From Candidatus Tectimicrobiota bacterium (GTDB lineage Bacteria > Tectomicrobia > Entotheonellia > Entotheonellales > Entotheonellaceae), in NCBI GenBank assembly GCA_026005175.1, contig BPKO01000011.1, forward strand, positions 84,612 through 148,611: a DNA stretch of 64,000 nucleotides. The letters are read 5' to 3'. A program made the position numbers and the translations under genes. This document shows positions 16,036 through 24,918 of this stretch, in pieces (position 1 is the first letter of the stretch; each line of letters starts with the position of its first letter). Under the pieces are notes generated by a model that was given only the letters and a program-made list of their open reading frames with translations, was not told where the DNA came from and made no database searches.

Positions 16036-18759
16036 ATGGCCACCGCCACTGCGCCTCGCACTGCGGCGCCGCCCTGGCACGCCCTGGCTCCGACAGACGT
16101 CGTGGCGCAGCTGCACACCGACCCCGTGCGGGGCCTGGAGCGTGCCGAGGCGCGGCGCCGCCTAGTGCAGTACGGCCGCAACGTGCTGCAGACCAGCCGG
16201 GTGACGCCGTGGTACGGGGTGCTGGCCCGCCAGTTTGTCGATGTTCTTATTGTCATTTTGCTCCTCGCCGCCGCCATCTCCCTGCTGCTGGGCGAGGTGA
16301 CCGACGCCGTAACCATCCTGGCCATCGTAGGGCTCAACGGCCTGCTGGGCTTCGTGCAGGAGTGGAAAGCCGAGCAGGCCCTCGCGGCGCTGCAGCGCCT
16401 GCTGGCGCCACGCTGCCGCGTGGTGCGTGACGGCCGCGAGCAGGACTTAGAAGCCGCGCAGCTCGTCCCCGGCGACCTCGTCGTGCTCGACACCGGCGAC
16501 CGCGTGCCCGCCGACGTGCGGCTGCTTGCCGCCGTAAACCTGCGCGTTGACGAGTCGGCCCTCACCGGCGAGTCGGCGCCCGTAAGCAAGAGCCCGGAAG
16601 CCGTGCCGCCGGAGACGCCGCTGGCCGAGCGCCGCGGCATGGTCTGGATGGGCACCGCGGTGACCAACGGCCGTGCCCGCGGCGTGGTGGTGGCCACCGG
16701 CATGGCCACCGAGTTTGGCCGCATCGCGCAGCTGACGGCGGCGGTGGGAGAAGAGCGCACGCCCCTGCAGCGCAAGCTGGCCGTCCTGGGTATGCAGCTG
16801 GGCCTTTTTGCCGTTGGCATCTCGGTCCTGGTGGCCGCTGCCGGCTGGCTCGCCGGCAAGCCGCTGCTGGAGATGTTCCTCACCGGCGTCTCCCTGGCGG
16901 TGGCGGTGGTTCCCGAAGGCCTGCCGGCGGTGGTCACCATCACCCTGGCCTTGGGCGTCCGCGCCATGGTGCGGCGCCGCGCCCTGCTGCGGCGCCTGCA
17001 GGCGGCCGAAACCCTGGGCGCGGCCACCGTCATCTGCACCGACAAGACCGGCACCCTGACGCAAAACGAGATGACCGTACAGCGCCTCTGGCTGCCCAGC
17101 GGTGAGGTGGAGGTCACCGGCGTCGGCTACACCCCCAGCGGCCGCTTCCTGCGCCAGGGGAAGCCCCTTGAACCGCAGCAGCACCCCGAGCTGCTGGCCC
17201 TGCTGGAAGCCGGCTGGCGCTGCAACCATGCCCGCCTGGTGCAGGACGCCGAGGGGTGGCACCAGATCGGCGAGCCCACGGAAGCAGCACTGCTCGTCGC
17301 TGCGGCCAAGGCCGGCTTCCCCCTGGACAAACCGGAAGCGGCGGTGGCGGAGTTTTCCTTCAACTCGGCGCGCAAGCGCATGACAGTGATCGAGGCGCGT
17401 CCCGAAGGCCCCGTGGCGTTTGTCAAAGGCGCCCCGGAGGTCATCCTGCCGCGCTGCACCACCATCCAGGCAAGCAGCGGCACGCGCCCCCTGACGCCGC
17501 AGGAGCGCGCCGCCTGCGAGCAGGCCTACACCGCCATGGCCGAGGCGGGCCTGCGCACCCTGGCCCTGGCCCGCCGCCTCCTGCCCCCTGACCTCCCCTG
17601 GCACGAGGACGCCGTGGAGCAAGCGCTCACCTTGCTCGGGGTGGTGGGCCTCATCGACCCGCCGCGGCCCGAGGTGCCGGCGGCGGTGCAGCTGGCCCGC
17701 ACCGCCGGCATCCGCGTCCTCATGGTCACCGGCGATGCCCCGGGCACGGCGCTGGCCATTGCCCGCCGCATCGGGCTGCACGTCGCGCGCGCCCTCACCG
17801 GGCAGGAGCTCGAGGCCTTGGACGACGAGGCACTGCGCCAAATCCTGCAGCAAGACGTGCTCTTTGCCCGCACCACCCCGGAGCAAAAGCTGCGCCTTGT
17901 TACCCTGCTACAGGCCATGGGCCACGTGGTGGCCATGACCGGCGACGGCGTCAACGATGCCCCGGCCTTGAAAAAAGCCGACGTCGGCATTGCCATGGGC
18001 TTGCGCGGCACCGAGGTGGCCCGCGGTGCCGCGGACATGATCCTTACCGACGACAACTTTGCTTCCATCGTGGCCGCGGTGGAAGAAGGCCGGCGGCAGT
18101 ACGACAACATCCAGAAGTTCGTGCGCTACTTGCTGTCGGCCAACACGGGCGAAATCGCGGCCGTCTTTGCCAACGTCCTGCTGGGCGGCCCGCTCATCCT
18201 GCTGCCGGTGCAGATCCTGTGGATGAACCTGGTCACCGACGGCGTGTCGGCGGTGGCCCTGGGGGTGGAGCCGGCCGAGGCCGGCCTCATGCAGCGGCCG
18301 CCGCGGCGCCGCGAGGCGCCGGTGCTCGACCGCCAGGGTATTTTGACCATTCTGCTGCTGGGCGGCTACATGGGCGGCGTTGCCCTGGGGCTGTTCCAGT
18401 ACGCCCTCGACCACGCCCCGTCTCTGGCCTGGGCGCGCTCCTTGGCCTTTACCGGCCTGGTGGTCATGCAGCAAGTCAACGCGCTCAACTTCCGCACCCT
18501 GCGGGCTCCGCTGGCGGCCGTTGGCGCCTTCAGCAACCCGTGGCTGTTGCTGGCGGTGCTGAGCATGCTGGGCCTGCAGGCGGCCGCCATATACCTGCCC
18601 TTCTTGCAGCGTGCCTTTCACACCGCCCCTCTGGCTTGGACAGACTGGGCGCTGCTGGGGGCGGTGGCGGCACCGCTTTTTTTGGTCACAGAGGCGCTCA
18701 AAAGGTGGCGCTGGCGGCGGCGCAGGCCGGTGTTTGACAACCCGCCTGCGGTTGCTTAG
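16036..18759 (+). CDS. Cation-transporting P-type ATPase (P2, Ca2+/PMCA-like)
   Basis: ATP-driven cation pump of 907 residues. An N-terminal cation-ATPase domain (DVVAQLHTDPVRGLERAEA) leads into the membrane region. VVPEGLPAVVTITLALG is the M4 ion site typical of P2 pumps, followed by CTDKTGTLTQNEM with phosphorylated D336. KGAPE marks the nucleotide domain, and VAMTGDGVNDAPALKKADVG the hinge. The C-terminal helices carry VQILWMNLVTDGVSAVALG. There is no N-terminal metal-binding motif, so Ca2+, Mn2+ or a monovalent cation is likelier than heavy metals. AGGAGGAAT lies before the ATG. It is probably cotranscribed with the downstream reductase and dehydrogenase. Confidence 0.93.
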   Translation: MATATAPRTAAPPWHALAPTDVVAQLHTDPVRGLERAEARRRLVQYGRNVLQTSRVTPWYGVLARQFVDVLIVILLLAAAISLLLGEVTDAVTILAIVGLNGLLGFVQEWKAEQALAALQRLLAPRCRVVRDGREQDLEAAQLVPGDLVVLDTGDRVPADVRLLAAVNLRVDESALTGESAPVSKSPEAVPPETPLAERRGMVWMGTAVTNGRARGVVVATGMATEFGRIAQLTAAVGEERTPLQRKLAVLGMQLGLFAVGISVLVAAAGWLAGKPLLEMFLTGVSLAVAVVPEGLPAVVTITLALGVRAMVRRRALLRRLQAAETLGAATVICTDKTGTLTQNEMTVQRLWLPSGEVEVTGVGYTPSGRFLRQGKPLEPQQHPELLALLEAGWRCNHARLVQDAEGWHQIGEPTEAALLVAAAKAGFPLDKPEAAVAEFSFNSARKRMTVIEARPEGPVAFVKGAPEVILPRCTTIQASSGTRPLTPQERAACEQAYTAMAEAGLRTLALARRLLPPDLPWHEDAVEQALTLLGVVGLIDPPRPEVPAAVQLARTAGIRVLMVTGDAPGTALAIARRIGLHVARALTGQELEALDDEALRQILQQDVLFARTTPEQKLRLVTLLQAMGHVVAMTGDGVNDAPALKKADVGIAMGLRGTEVARGAADMILTDDNFASIVAAVEEGRRQYDNIQKFVRYLLSANTGEIAAVFANVLLGGPLILLPVQILWMNLVTDGVSAVALGVEPAEAGLMQRPPRRREAPVLDRQGILTILLLGGYMGGVALGLFQYALDHAPSLAWARSLAFTGLVVMQQVNALNFRTLRAPLAAVGAFSNPWLLLAVLSMLGLQAAAIYLPFLQRAFHTAPLAWTDWALLGAVAAPLFLVTEALKRWRWRRRRPVFDNPPAVA

Positions 18760-18793
18760 TGTTGTACAGAGGCTTGCGGCAAGGAGCGGTCTC

Positions 18794-20638
18794 ATGCCCC
18801 GCGCACGCTGGACGCTGGAGCAGGCTTACCGGCAGGCGCTTGACTTCTTCGGCGGCGACGACTTGCGCGCCGAGGTGTTCGTGCACCGCTATGCCCTGCG
18901 CGACCTGGAGGGGCGCTGGCTGGAGGCCACGCCGGAGATGCTGTGGCAGCGGCTGGCGCAGCACCTGGCGCGGCCGGAAAAGGACCGCGGGCGCTGGCAG
19001 CAGCGCTTCTTTGCCCTGCTGGCGGAGTTTCGCTTTGTGCCCGGCGGCCGCATCCTCTTTGCCACCGGCAATCCGCGGCGCGCCACCCTCTTTAACTGCT
19101 ACTTCATCCCCATTGCCTCGGACTCGGTCTACGGCATCACCCGCTGGATGTTCGAGGCCTCCAAGACCTACAGCGCCGGCGGCGGCGTGGGTACCAACAT
19201 CGACGTGCTGCGCCCCCGCGGCGCCAGAGTGCGCAACGCCGGCCTGGAGAGCTCGGGTTCGGTGAGCTTCATGGAGGTTTTCTCCACCCTCACCGGCGTC
19301 ATGGGCATCTCCGGAGGCCGCCGCGGCGCCTTGATGATCACCACGCGGGTGGACCACCCTGACATCCTGGAGTTTATTCGCTGCAAGAGCGATCCGGCCC
19401 GCAGCCGGGTGCGCAACGCCAACATCTCGGTGCGCGTCTCCGATGCCTTCATGCATGCCGTCGACGCCGATGCCCCCTGGCACCTGAGGTTTACCACCCC
19501 GCACGAGACCCTTGTCCGCCAGGTGCCGGCGCGGCAGGTGTGGGACGCCCTGGTGGAGGCGGCCTGGCTTTCTGCCGAGCCCGGCTTGCTCTTTTGGGAT
19601 ACCATCCAGCGCTTCTCCACCACCCAGTACCACGGCATGGAGGTGCAGGGGGTCAACGTTTGCGGCGAGGTGCCCATGGAGCCCTACGGTGCCTGTAACC
19701 TGGGCAGCCTCAACCTTGCCGCGTTTGTGCGCCAGCCTTTTACCCCGCAGGCAGACGTCGACTGGGAGGCGCTGGAAACCGCGGTCCACGACGCGGTGCG
19801 CTTTCTCGACAACGTCATCGACGTGGGCGCCCCGCGCCACCCCCTGCGCCTACAGCGCCTGGAATCCGAAAAAACCCGCCGCATCGGCCTGGGGGTGATG
19901 GGGCTGGCCGACGCCCTGGTCATGCTCGGGCACCGCTACGACGGCGAGGCGGCCCGGCGCTGGGTGGAGACGTGCTTTGCCTTTCTCAAACGCCACGCCT
20001 ATGCTGCCAGCATCGAGCTGGCGCGGGAAAAGGGCAGCTTTCCCGCCTTTGCCGCCGAAGCTCACCTGCGCCAGCCCTTCCTGCACACCCTGCCCGCCGA
20101 GCTGCAGCGGGCCATCCGCCGCTACGGGCTGCGCAACGCGGCCCTGCTCTCCGTGGCGCCTACTGGCTCGATTTCCATTCTGGCCGGGGTGTCAAGCGGC
20201 ATCGAGCCCATTTTTGCCTTGCAGTACCTGCGCCACGTCGCCGACAAGGCATACCGCGTCTGGCACCCCCTGGTGCAGCGCTACCGCGCCGTGCACGGCG
20301 AGGAAGCCCCGCTGCCCGAGACCTTTGTCACCGCCCATCAAGTCGACCCCCTGGCGCGCGTGGCGCTGCAGGCCTGTGCCCAGGCGCACGTCGACCAGAG
20401 CATCTCTTCCACCATCAACTTGCCAGAAGCCACCCCGGTAGCCACGGTGGCGCGCATTTTCCGCGCCGCCTGGCAGCAAGGCTGCAAGGGCATCACCGTC
20501 TTTCGCGAAGGAAGCCGCAGCGCCATCGTCGAGCCCCTCGACGCCGCCGCCACGGCGTTTGCCACCGAGAAGGCCTCTCCCGTTGGCGTCTGTACGTTTT
20601 GCGAGCTGCCGCCGGCAGCCCCCGGCAAAGGAGCCTGA
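18794..20638 (+). CDS. nrdJ: Adenosylcobalamin-dependent (class II) ribonucleotide reductase
   Basis: Makes deoxyribonucleotides with a B12-generated thiyl radical, so it works with or without oxygen; 614 residues. FVPGGRILFATGN and LFNCYFIP (first redox Cys) are at the N-terminus. KTYSAGGGVGTN and MISGGRRGA-type loops follow (GISGGRRGALMI). VNVCGEVPMEPYGACNLGSLNL holds the radical Cys and catalytic Glu; LSVAPTGSISILAGVSSGIEP and VDQSISSTINLP complete the site. The C-terminal CTFC pair is the likely thioredoxin-reduced tail. AAGGAG precedes the ATG, 34 bp after the ATPase stop. Confidence 0.93.
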   Translation: MPRARWTLEQAYRQALDFFGGDDLRAEVFVHRYALRDLEGRWLEATPEMLWQRLAQHLARPEKDRGRWQQRFFALLAEFRFVPGGRILFATGNPRRATLFNCYFIPIASDSVYGITRWMFEASKTYSAGGGVGTNIDVLRPRGARVRNAGLESSGSVSFMEVFSTLTGVMGISGGRRGALMITTRVDHPDILEFIRCKSDPARSRVRNANISVRVSDAFMHAVDADAPWHLRFTTPHETLVRQVPARQVWDALVEAAWLSAEPGLLFWDTIQRFSTTQYHGMEVQGVNVCGEVPMEPYGACNLGSLNLAAFVRQPFTPQADVDWEALETAVHDAVRFLDNVIDVGAPRHPLRLQRLESEKTRRIGLGVMGLADALVMLGHRYDGEAARRWVETCFAFLKRHAYAASIELAREKGSFPAFAAEAHLRQPFLHTLPAELQRAIRRYGLRNAALLSVAPTGSISILAGVSSGIEPIFALQYLRHVADKAYRVWHPLVQRYRAVHGEEAPLPETFVTAHQVDPLARVALQACAQAHVDQSISSTINLPEATPVATVARIFRAAWQQGCKGITVFREGSRSAIVEPLDAAATAFATEKASPVGVCTFCELPPAAPGKGA

Positions 20639-20639
20639 C

Positions 20640-21653
20640 GTGCAGGTGGCCGTGTTCAGCACCCGCTCTTACGACCGCACGTTTCTCGAGGCGGCCAACG
20701 CCCAGTTCGGCCATGCCCTGTCGTACTTTGCAGCGCGCCTCGACGCCACCACGGCAGAGCTGGCGCGCCCTTTTCCGGCCGTCTGCGTCTTTGTCCACGA
20801 CGACCTGGGGGCTGCCACCCTGGAGCGGCTGGCAGCGGGCCAGACGCGCTTCATTGCCCTGCGCTGCGCGGGCTTTAACCAAGTCGACCTGCGTGCTGCG
20901 GCACGGCTGGGGTTCACCGTCTGCAACGTGCCGGCCTACTCCCCGCACGCCATTGCCGAGCACACCGTAGGCCTCATGCTCACCCTCAACCGCAAGCTCC
21001 ACCGCGCCTACTTGCGCGTCCGTGACGGCAACTTTTCCCTTGAGAACCTGCTGGGCTTTGACATGCACGGCAAGACGGTGGGCATTGTCGGCACGGGCAA
21101 AATCGGGGCGGTGGTGGCCCGCATCCTGCTGGGCTTTGGCTGCCGGGTGCTGGCTTACGACCCTTACCCCGATGACGCGCTGCGCGCCTTGGGCGTGACC
21201 TACACGGCGCTCGAGGCGCTGCTGTCGCAAGCCGATATTGTTACCCTGCACTGCCCGCTCACGCCGCAGACCCACCATCTCATCGACGCCCAGGCCATTG
21301 CGCGCATGAAGGACGGCGTGATGCTGATCAATACCAGCCGCGGCGCGGTGATCGATACCGTGGCCGTCATCGAGGCGCTCAAGCGTCAGAAAATCGGGGC
21401 GCTGGGCCTTGACGTCTACGAGGAAGAAGAGCGCTACTTTTACGAGGACCTCTCGGCCCAGATCATCGAAGACGACGTGCTGGCCCGTCTTCTCACTTTC
21501 CCCAACGTGGTGATCACCGCGCACCAGGCCTTTTTCACCCGCGAAGCGATGCACGCCATTGCCCACACCACCCTGCGCAACCTCTGGCAGCTCGAGCGCG
21601 GCGAGCCCTGCCCGCACCTGGTGACCGCCGAGCGCTACCTGGCGGCAGGCTAA
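20640..21653 (+). CDS. ldhA: Fermentative D-lactate dehydrogenase (LdhA-like)
   Basis: NADH-dependent reduction of pyruvate to D-lactate, 337 residues. The sequence follows E. coli LdhA closely: NVPAYSPHAIAEHTVGLMLT, HRAYLRVRDGNFSLE, the NAD motif VGIVGTGKIG, LINTSRGAVIDT (catalytic Arg region), LDVYEEEERYFYEDLS and TAHQAFFTREA (catalytic His). The GTG at 20640, one base after the nrdJ stop, has AAAGGAG upstream and marks an operon. Its stop codon overlaps that of the convergent radical SAM gene. Its presence behind a sigma-54 promoter with nrdJ points to oxygen-limited growth. Confidence 0.93.
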   Translation: MQVAVFSTRSYDRTFLEAANAQFGHALSYFAARLDATTAELARPFPAVCVFVHDDLGAATLERLAAGQTRFIALRCAGFNQVDLRAAARLGFTVCNVPAYSPHAIAEHTVGLMLTLNRKLHRAYLRVRDGNFSLENLLGFDMHGKTVGIVGTGKIGAVVARILLGFGCRVLAYDPYPDDALRALGVTYTALEALLSQADIVTLHCPLTPQTHHLIDAQAIARMKDGVMLINTSRGAVIDTVAVIEALKRQKIGALGLDVYEEEERYFYEDLSAQIIEDDVLARLLTFPNVVITAHQAFFTREAMHAIAHTTLRNLWQLERGEPCPHLVTAERYLAAG

Positions 21654-22519
21654 TCCCAGTCGCTAGGCTCGGCGCGGTAGTCGCAGGTGGCGCACAAGGG
21701 CATGGCGCGGTTTTGGCGCGCCAGCTGGCGGCGGTAGGCCTCGTACTTGGCGTTGGTCCAGATCTCGCGCAGCGAGGCCTGGGCCGTGTCGCCCATCACC
21801 ACCTCGAAGCGCCAGTCGTTGCAGCACAGCACCGCCTGGCCCAGGTAGTTGATGTACATCTGCTCGAAAGGACGCGGGCAGCCCAGGGGCAGCGGGGCCG
21901 CCAGGCGGCGCGCCGCCGGCACGTTGCCGGAGCGGTTGGTCAGCCCCGGCGTGGCCCGCTTGGCGCGGAAGCGGCCCTCCCAGTCACTCATGTCCCGGCA
22001 GTGCAGGATCTGCAGGGAACGCGGCAGTCCCTCGCCGTTGAAAGTGGGATCGAGATAACCGCGGTGCACGCGCAGGCCAGGGCGCCGCTTTGCCACGCGG
22101 GCGGCCAGCGCCAGGTGGGCCGCGTGCTGTTGCGGGCTGTCGTACGCATTGACGTCAAGGCAGTTGAGGCCGGCTTCAAAGAGGCGGCAGGCAAGCGACT
22201 CCGAGAGGGCATCGCCGTTGGTGTTGATGGCGATCCAGCTCTGCGGGCAGCGCTGCCGCGCGTAGGCAATCAGCTCGGGCAGCCGCTTGTCAAGAAGCGG
22301 CTCGTTCATCAAGTAAGGGGAAAGGCGCCCGGCAAACTCGAGCTCGGCCAGCTGATCGATGACGCGGCGGTAGACCTCAAGCGGCATGAACGCCTTGGGC
22401 ACGGGAAACTTTCCCGAAGGACAAAAAGCGCAGCTGCGGTTGCACCACGACACCGTCTGGATCTGGATGCGCGTAAACAGCGCCACCGCGGGCGCGGTCG
22501 TCAAGGCGTTTTGCACCAT
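21650..22519 (-). CDS. Radical SAM/SPASM protein
   Basis: Iron-sulfur enzyme of 289 residues. CNRSCAFCPSG is the SAM-binding CxxxCxxC cluster motif; the strand after it (SPYLMNEPLLDKRL) and INTNGD fit the partial barrel. The C-terminal part has Cys residues (GCPRPFEQMYINYLGQAVLCCND, and CATCDY at the end) arranged as in SPASM or twitch auxiliary-cluster domains. The substrate is unknown; the closest generic role is peptide or small-molecule modification. No precursor peptide gene is seen beside it. It faces the DUF5752 gene divergently across 128 bp. Confidence 0.88.
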   Translation of the reverse strand: MVQNALTTAPAVALFTRIQIQTVSWCNRSCAFCPSGKFPVPKAFMPLEVYRRVIDQLAELEFAGRLSPYLMNEPLLDKRLPELIAYARQRCPQSWIAINTNGDALSESLACRLFEAGLNCLDVNAYDSPQQHAAHLALAARVAKRRPGLRVHRGYLDPTFNGEGLPRSLQILHCRDMSDWEGRFRAKRATPGLTNRSGNVPAARRLAAPLPLGCPRPFEQMYINYLGQAVLCCNDWRFEVVMGDTAQASLREIWTNAKYEAYRRQLARQNRAMPLCATCDYRAEPSDWD

Positions 22520-22594
22520 GGCCAGGCTCTCCCGACAAAAGGCACTGCTGGGTAAGTGTACCAGCCGTGCCGTGGCCGGTCAGCTTCTGCAGGC

Positions 22595-22623
22595 TTGCCT
22601 TGGCGCCGCTTCCGGCGTAAAGT
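22595..22623 (+). promoter_or_regulatory. Possible sigma-70 promoter of the DUF5752/treT set
   Basis: TTGCCT, a 17-bp spacer and TAAAGT lie 24 bp before the GTG at 22648. The -10 match is weak. Confidence 0.35.
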
Positions 22624-22647
22624 ACCTTCTGGAAAAGGAGAAAGCCC

Positions 22648-23325
22648 GTGGTCTCGCCGCCTTCGCCGTTTGTGTTCTGGAAAGCCGCTTTTTTGGTCGA
22701 GGTGCTGCCCCTGCGCGCCGCTTCCTTGAGCCAGCTGCTCACCGGGGTCACTCTGGCGCCGGAGCTGTCGATTTTTCACCACCTGCACCAGCGCTTTTTT
22801 TACGAGCCCGCGCGGCTGCCCGAGTACCCCAACGACTTTGCTGCCTGGGCCGACCGCGAGCTGGGCGACGCGGTGGTGGCGGAGCGCCTGGCCAACCTCA
22901 ACCTCTTCCGCAGCATTGACCTGGCGGTGGTGCGCCGCGAGCTCAGCGTCATCTTGGCCCAGCACCTGCAAGAGCATGGCGACGCGCGCCGCGTCGCTGC
23001 CGGGAGCGCCTTTCGCTTCTGCCAGCCGCGGCTGGTCGTTTTTCCCAGCGGCCAGCAGGCGCGCACCCCGGCCGAGTTCTTGGAGGTGCTGCGCCGCGTC
23101 GACAGCGACACCATCGGCTACCACCTCTTTGCCCCCAAGATCACCCCTGGACCGGTGGCCAACGACTTCGCCGTGTGGTTTGCCCAGTGGGGCTATCACG
23201 ACCTGGCGCGGCAGCTCGACGCGTTTGACCCTTACCTCAACAGCCTCGAGGACAACCGCGCTTACTTGCTCGAGCTCATCGAGCTGGGACTGCACCAGCC
23301 GCGCCCGGGAGAAATCCATGATTGA
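22648..23325 (+). CDS. DUF5752 family protein (copy 1)
   Basis: 225 residues, helical. LSIFHHLHQRFFYEPARLPEYPNDFAAWADRELGD and, in the second half, DTIGYHLFAPKITPGPVANDFAVWFAQWG look like an internal repeat, each with an aromatic/His pair and NDFA-W. The GTG at 22648 has AAGGAG upstream. The end overlaps the glycosyltransferase start by 8 bp, implying coupling. A paralogue at 55142 also precedes a TreT-like gene, so the function is tied to that enzyme, perhaps as partner or regulator (inference). Biochemical role unknown. Confidence 0.8.
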   Translation: MVSPPSPFVFWKAAFLVEVLPLRAASLSQLLTGVTLAPELSIFHHLHQRFFYEPARLPEYPNDFAAWADRELGDAVVAERLANLNLFRSIDLAVVRRELSVILAQHLQEHGDARRVAAGSAFRFCQPRLVVFPSGQQARTPAEFLEVLRRVDSDTIGYHLFAPKITPGPVANDFAVWFAQWGYHDLARQLDAFDPYLNSLEDNRAYLLELIELGLHQPRPGEIHD

Positions 23326-24577
23326 GCAGTACCGCGGCATTGCCCCGGACAGCGTGCTGCGCGAAATTGCCCTGCTGGCTGAGGCCTTGCAGGGCAGGAG
23401 CCTGCTCCACGTCAACGCCACCCGCAGCGGCGGCGGCGTGGCCGAGCTGCTGGCGCGCCTGGTGCCGTGGACCGAGGCCTTGGGCATCCGCACCACCTGG
23501 GAAGTGATCAGCGGCTCTCCTGCCTTTTTCGAAGTGACCAAGGCCATGCACAACGCCCTGCAAGGCGACGAGGTGGAGATCCCGCGTGCCGACCTCGAGG
23601 TCTACCTGCACGGCTTGCAAGACAACGCCAAGCGGCTGCGCCTGGAAGCCGACGTGGTGGTGGTGCACGACCCGCAGCCGGCCTACTTGATCCAGTTTGG
23701 CGCCCTGGACCGCCGCCGTGCCGTGTGGCGCTGCCATATCGACTTGTCGCAGCCCTACGAGCCGGTGTGGCGCTTTCTGCGCCAGGCGGTGAGCCGCTAC
23801 GCCATGGCCGTCTTTCACGTGGCGCCGTTTGCCCAGCCGCTGCCCATTCCCCAGCTGCTCATTGCGCCTTCTATCGACCCCTTGAGCGAGAAAAACCGCG
23901 AGCTGAGCGAAGCCGAAATCACCGCGGTCACCGAGCGCTTTGGCATCGACCGCCGCCGCCCACTGCTGGTGCAGATCTCGCGCTTTGACCGCTTCAAGGA
24001 TCCCCTGGGGGTGATCGCCGCTTACCGCCTGGTGCGGCAAAACTTCGACTGCCAGCTGGTCTTGGCCGGCGGACCGGCCAGCGACGACCCCGAAGGCGAG
24101 CGGGTGCTGGCCGAGGTGCAGGAGGCGGCAGCCGGGGATCCAGACATTTTCGTCCTCTCGCTGCCCCCTGGCAGCGACCACGAGATCAACGCCCTGCAGC
24201 GGGCGGCCACGGTGGTGATCCAGAAGTCGACGCGCGAAGGCTTTGGCCTCACGGTGACCGAAGCCATGTGGAAGGGCAAGCCGGTGATCGGCGGCGCCGC
24301 GGGAGGCATCCCGGCGCAGGTCATCCACGGCGTTACCGGCTTTCTGGTACACTCGCCCGAAGGCGCCGCCTTTCGCCTGCGCTACCTGCTCAGCCACCCG
24401 AGGGCGGCGCAGCGCATGGGCGCCCAAGGCCGCGAGCACGTGCGCCGCCACTTTCTCATCACCCGCCACGTGCGGGACTATCTGATGCTCATGCTTCTGA
24501 TGTTGCAAGAACGACCCAGCAATCCGCTGCGGCTGCCTGCCGCGGCGCCAAGCGGCGGGGAGTGCCCCGATGGCTGA
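23318..24577 (+). CDS. TreT-like trehalose synthase / GT4 glycosyltransferase (copy 1)
   Basis: Retaining glycosyltransferase of 419 residues resembling trehalose glycosyltransferring synthase, which joins NDP-glucose and glucose. [20 protein letters not shown] binds the donor phosphate in the N-lobe. [26 protein letters not shown] and [17 protein letters not shown] are typical. In the C-lobe [14 protein letters not shown] and [25 protein letters not shown] give the E-x7-E motif. It overlaps both neighbours (8 bp each), forming a tight set with DUF5752 and a glycogen-binding domain protein. Confidence 0.9.
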   Translation: MIEQYRGIAPDSVLREIALLAEALQGRSLLHVNATRSGGGVAELLARLVPWTEALGIRTTWEVISGSPAFFEVTKAMHNALQGDEVEIPRADLEVYLHGLQDNAKRLRLEADVVVVHDPQPAYLIQFGALDRRRAVWRCHIDLSQPYEPVWRFLRQAVSRYAMAVFHVAPFAQPLPIPQLLIAPSIDPLSEKNRELSEAEITAVTERFGIDRRRPLLVQISRFDRFKDPLGVIAAYRLVRQNFDCQLVLAGGPASDDPEGERVLAEVQEAAAGDPDIFVLSLPPGSDHEINALQRAATVVIQKSTREGFGLTVTEAMWKGKPVIGGAAGGIPAQVIHGVTGFLVHSPEGAAFRLRYLLSHPRAAQRMGAQGREHVRRHFLITRHVRDYLMLMLLMLQERPSNPLRLPAAAPSGGECPDG

Positions 24578-24884
24578 TGCGCCCCAGTCCGATCCCCGGC
24601 CTGTCAAGGCGCCCTGGCGCCTGATTTCTTTCCGCCTTGATGCCCCTGCCGCGCAGCGCGTGAGCGTGGTGGGCGACTTCAACGGCTGGGATCCCCACAA
24701 GCACCCCTTGCGCAAGAACCCTGACGGGGTCTGGGAGTGCCGCCTGTCGCTGCCGGCAGGGCGTTACGCTTACGGCTTTGTTGTCGACGGTGCCCTGCAG
24801 CCCGATCCCCACTGCCGCCAGCGGGTGCAGGCGCCGGACGGCACCGTACACTGCCTTCTGGAAGTGCTGCCGCCGCAGGAGTAA
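24570..24884 (+). CDS. Glycogen-binding CBM48/isoamylase early-set domain protein
   Basis: 104 residues forming one immunoglobulin-like carbohydrate-binding module: [23 protein letters not shown] then [22 protein letters not shown], with the Trp and Asn of the sugar-binding face. It has no catalytic part. It overlaps the glycosyltransferase gene by 8 bp. It probably tethers the neighbouring enzymes to alpha-glucan or senses it, as AMPK-beta modules do (inference). Confidence 0.9.
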   Translation: MADAPQSDPRPVKAPWRLISFRLDAPAAQRVSVVGDFNGWDPHKHPLRKNPDGVWECRLSLPAGRYAYGFVVDGALQPDPHCRQRVQAPDGTVHCLLEVLPPQE

Positions 24885-24918
24885 GGAACGCGGACCGAAA
24901 ACACAGGGAGAAGAGGCC

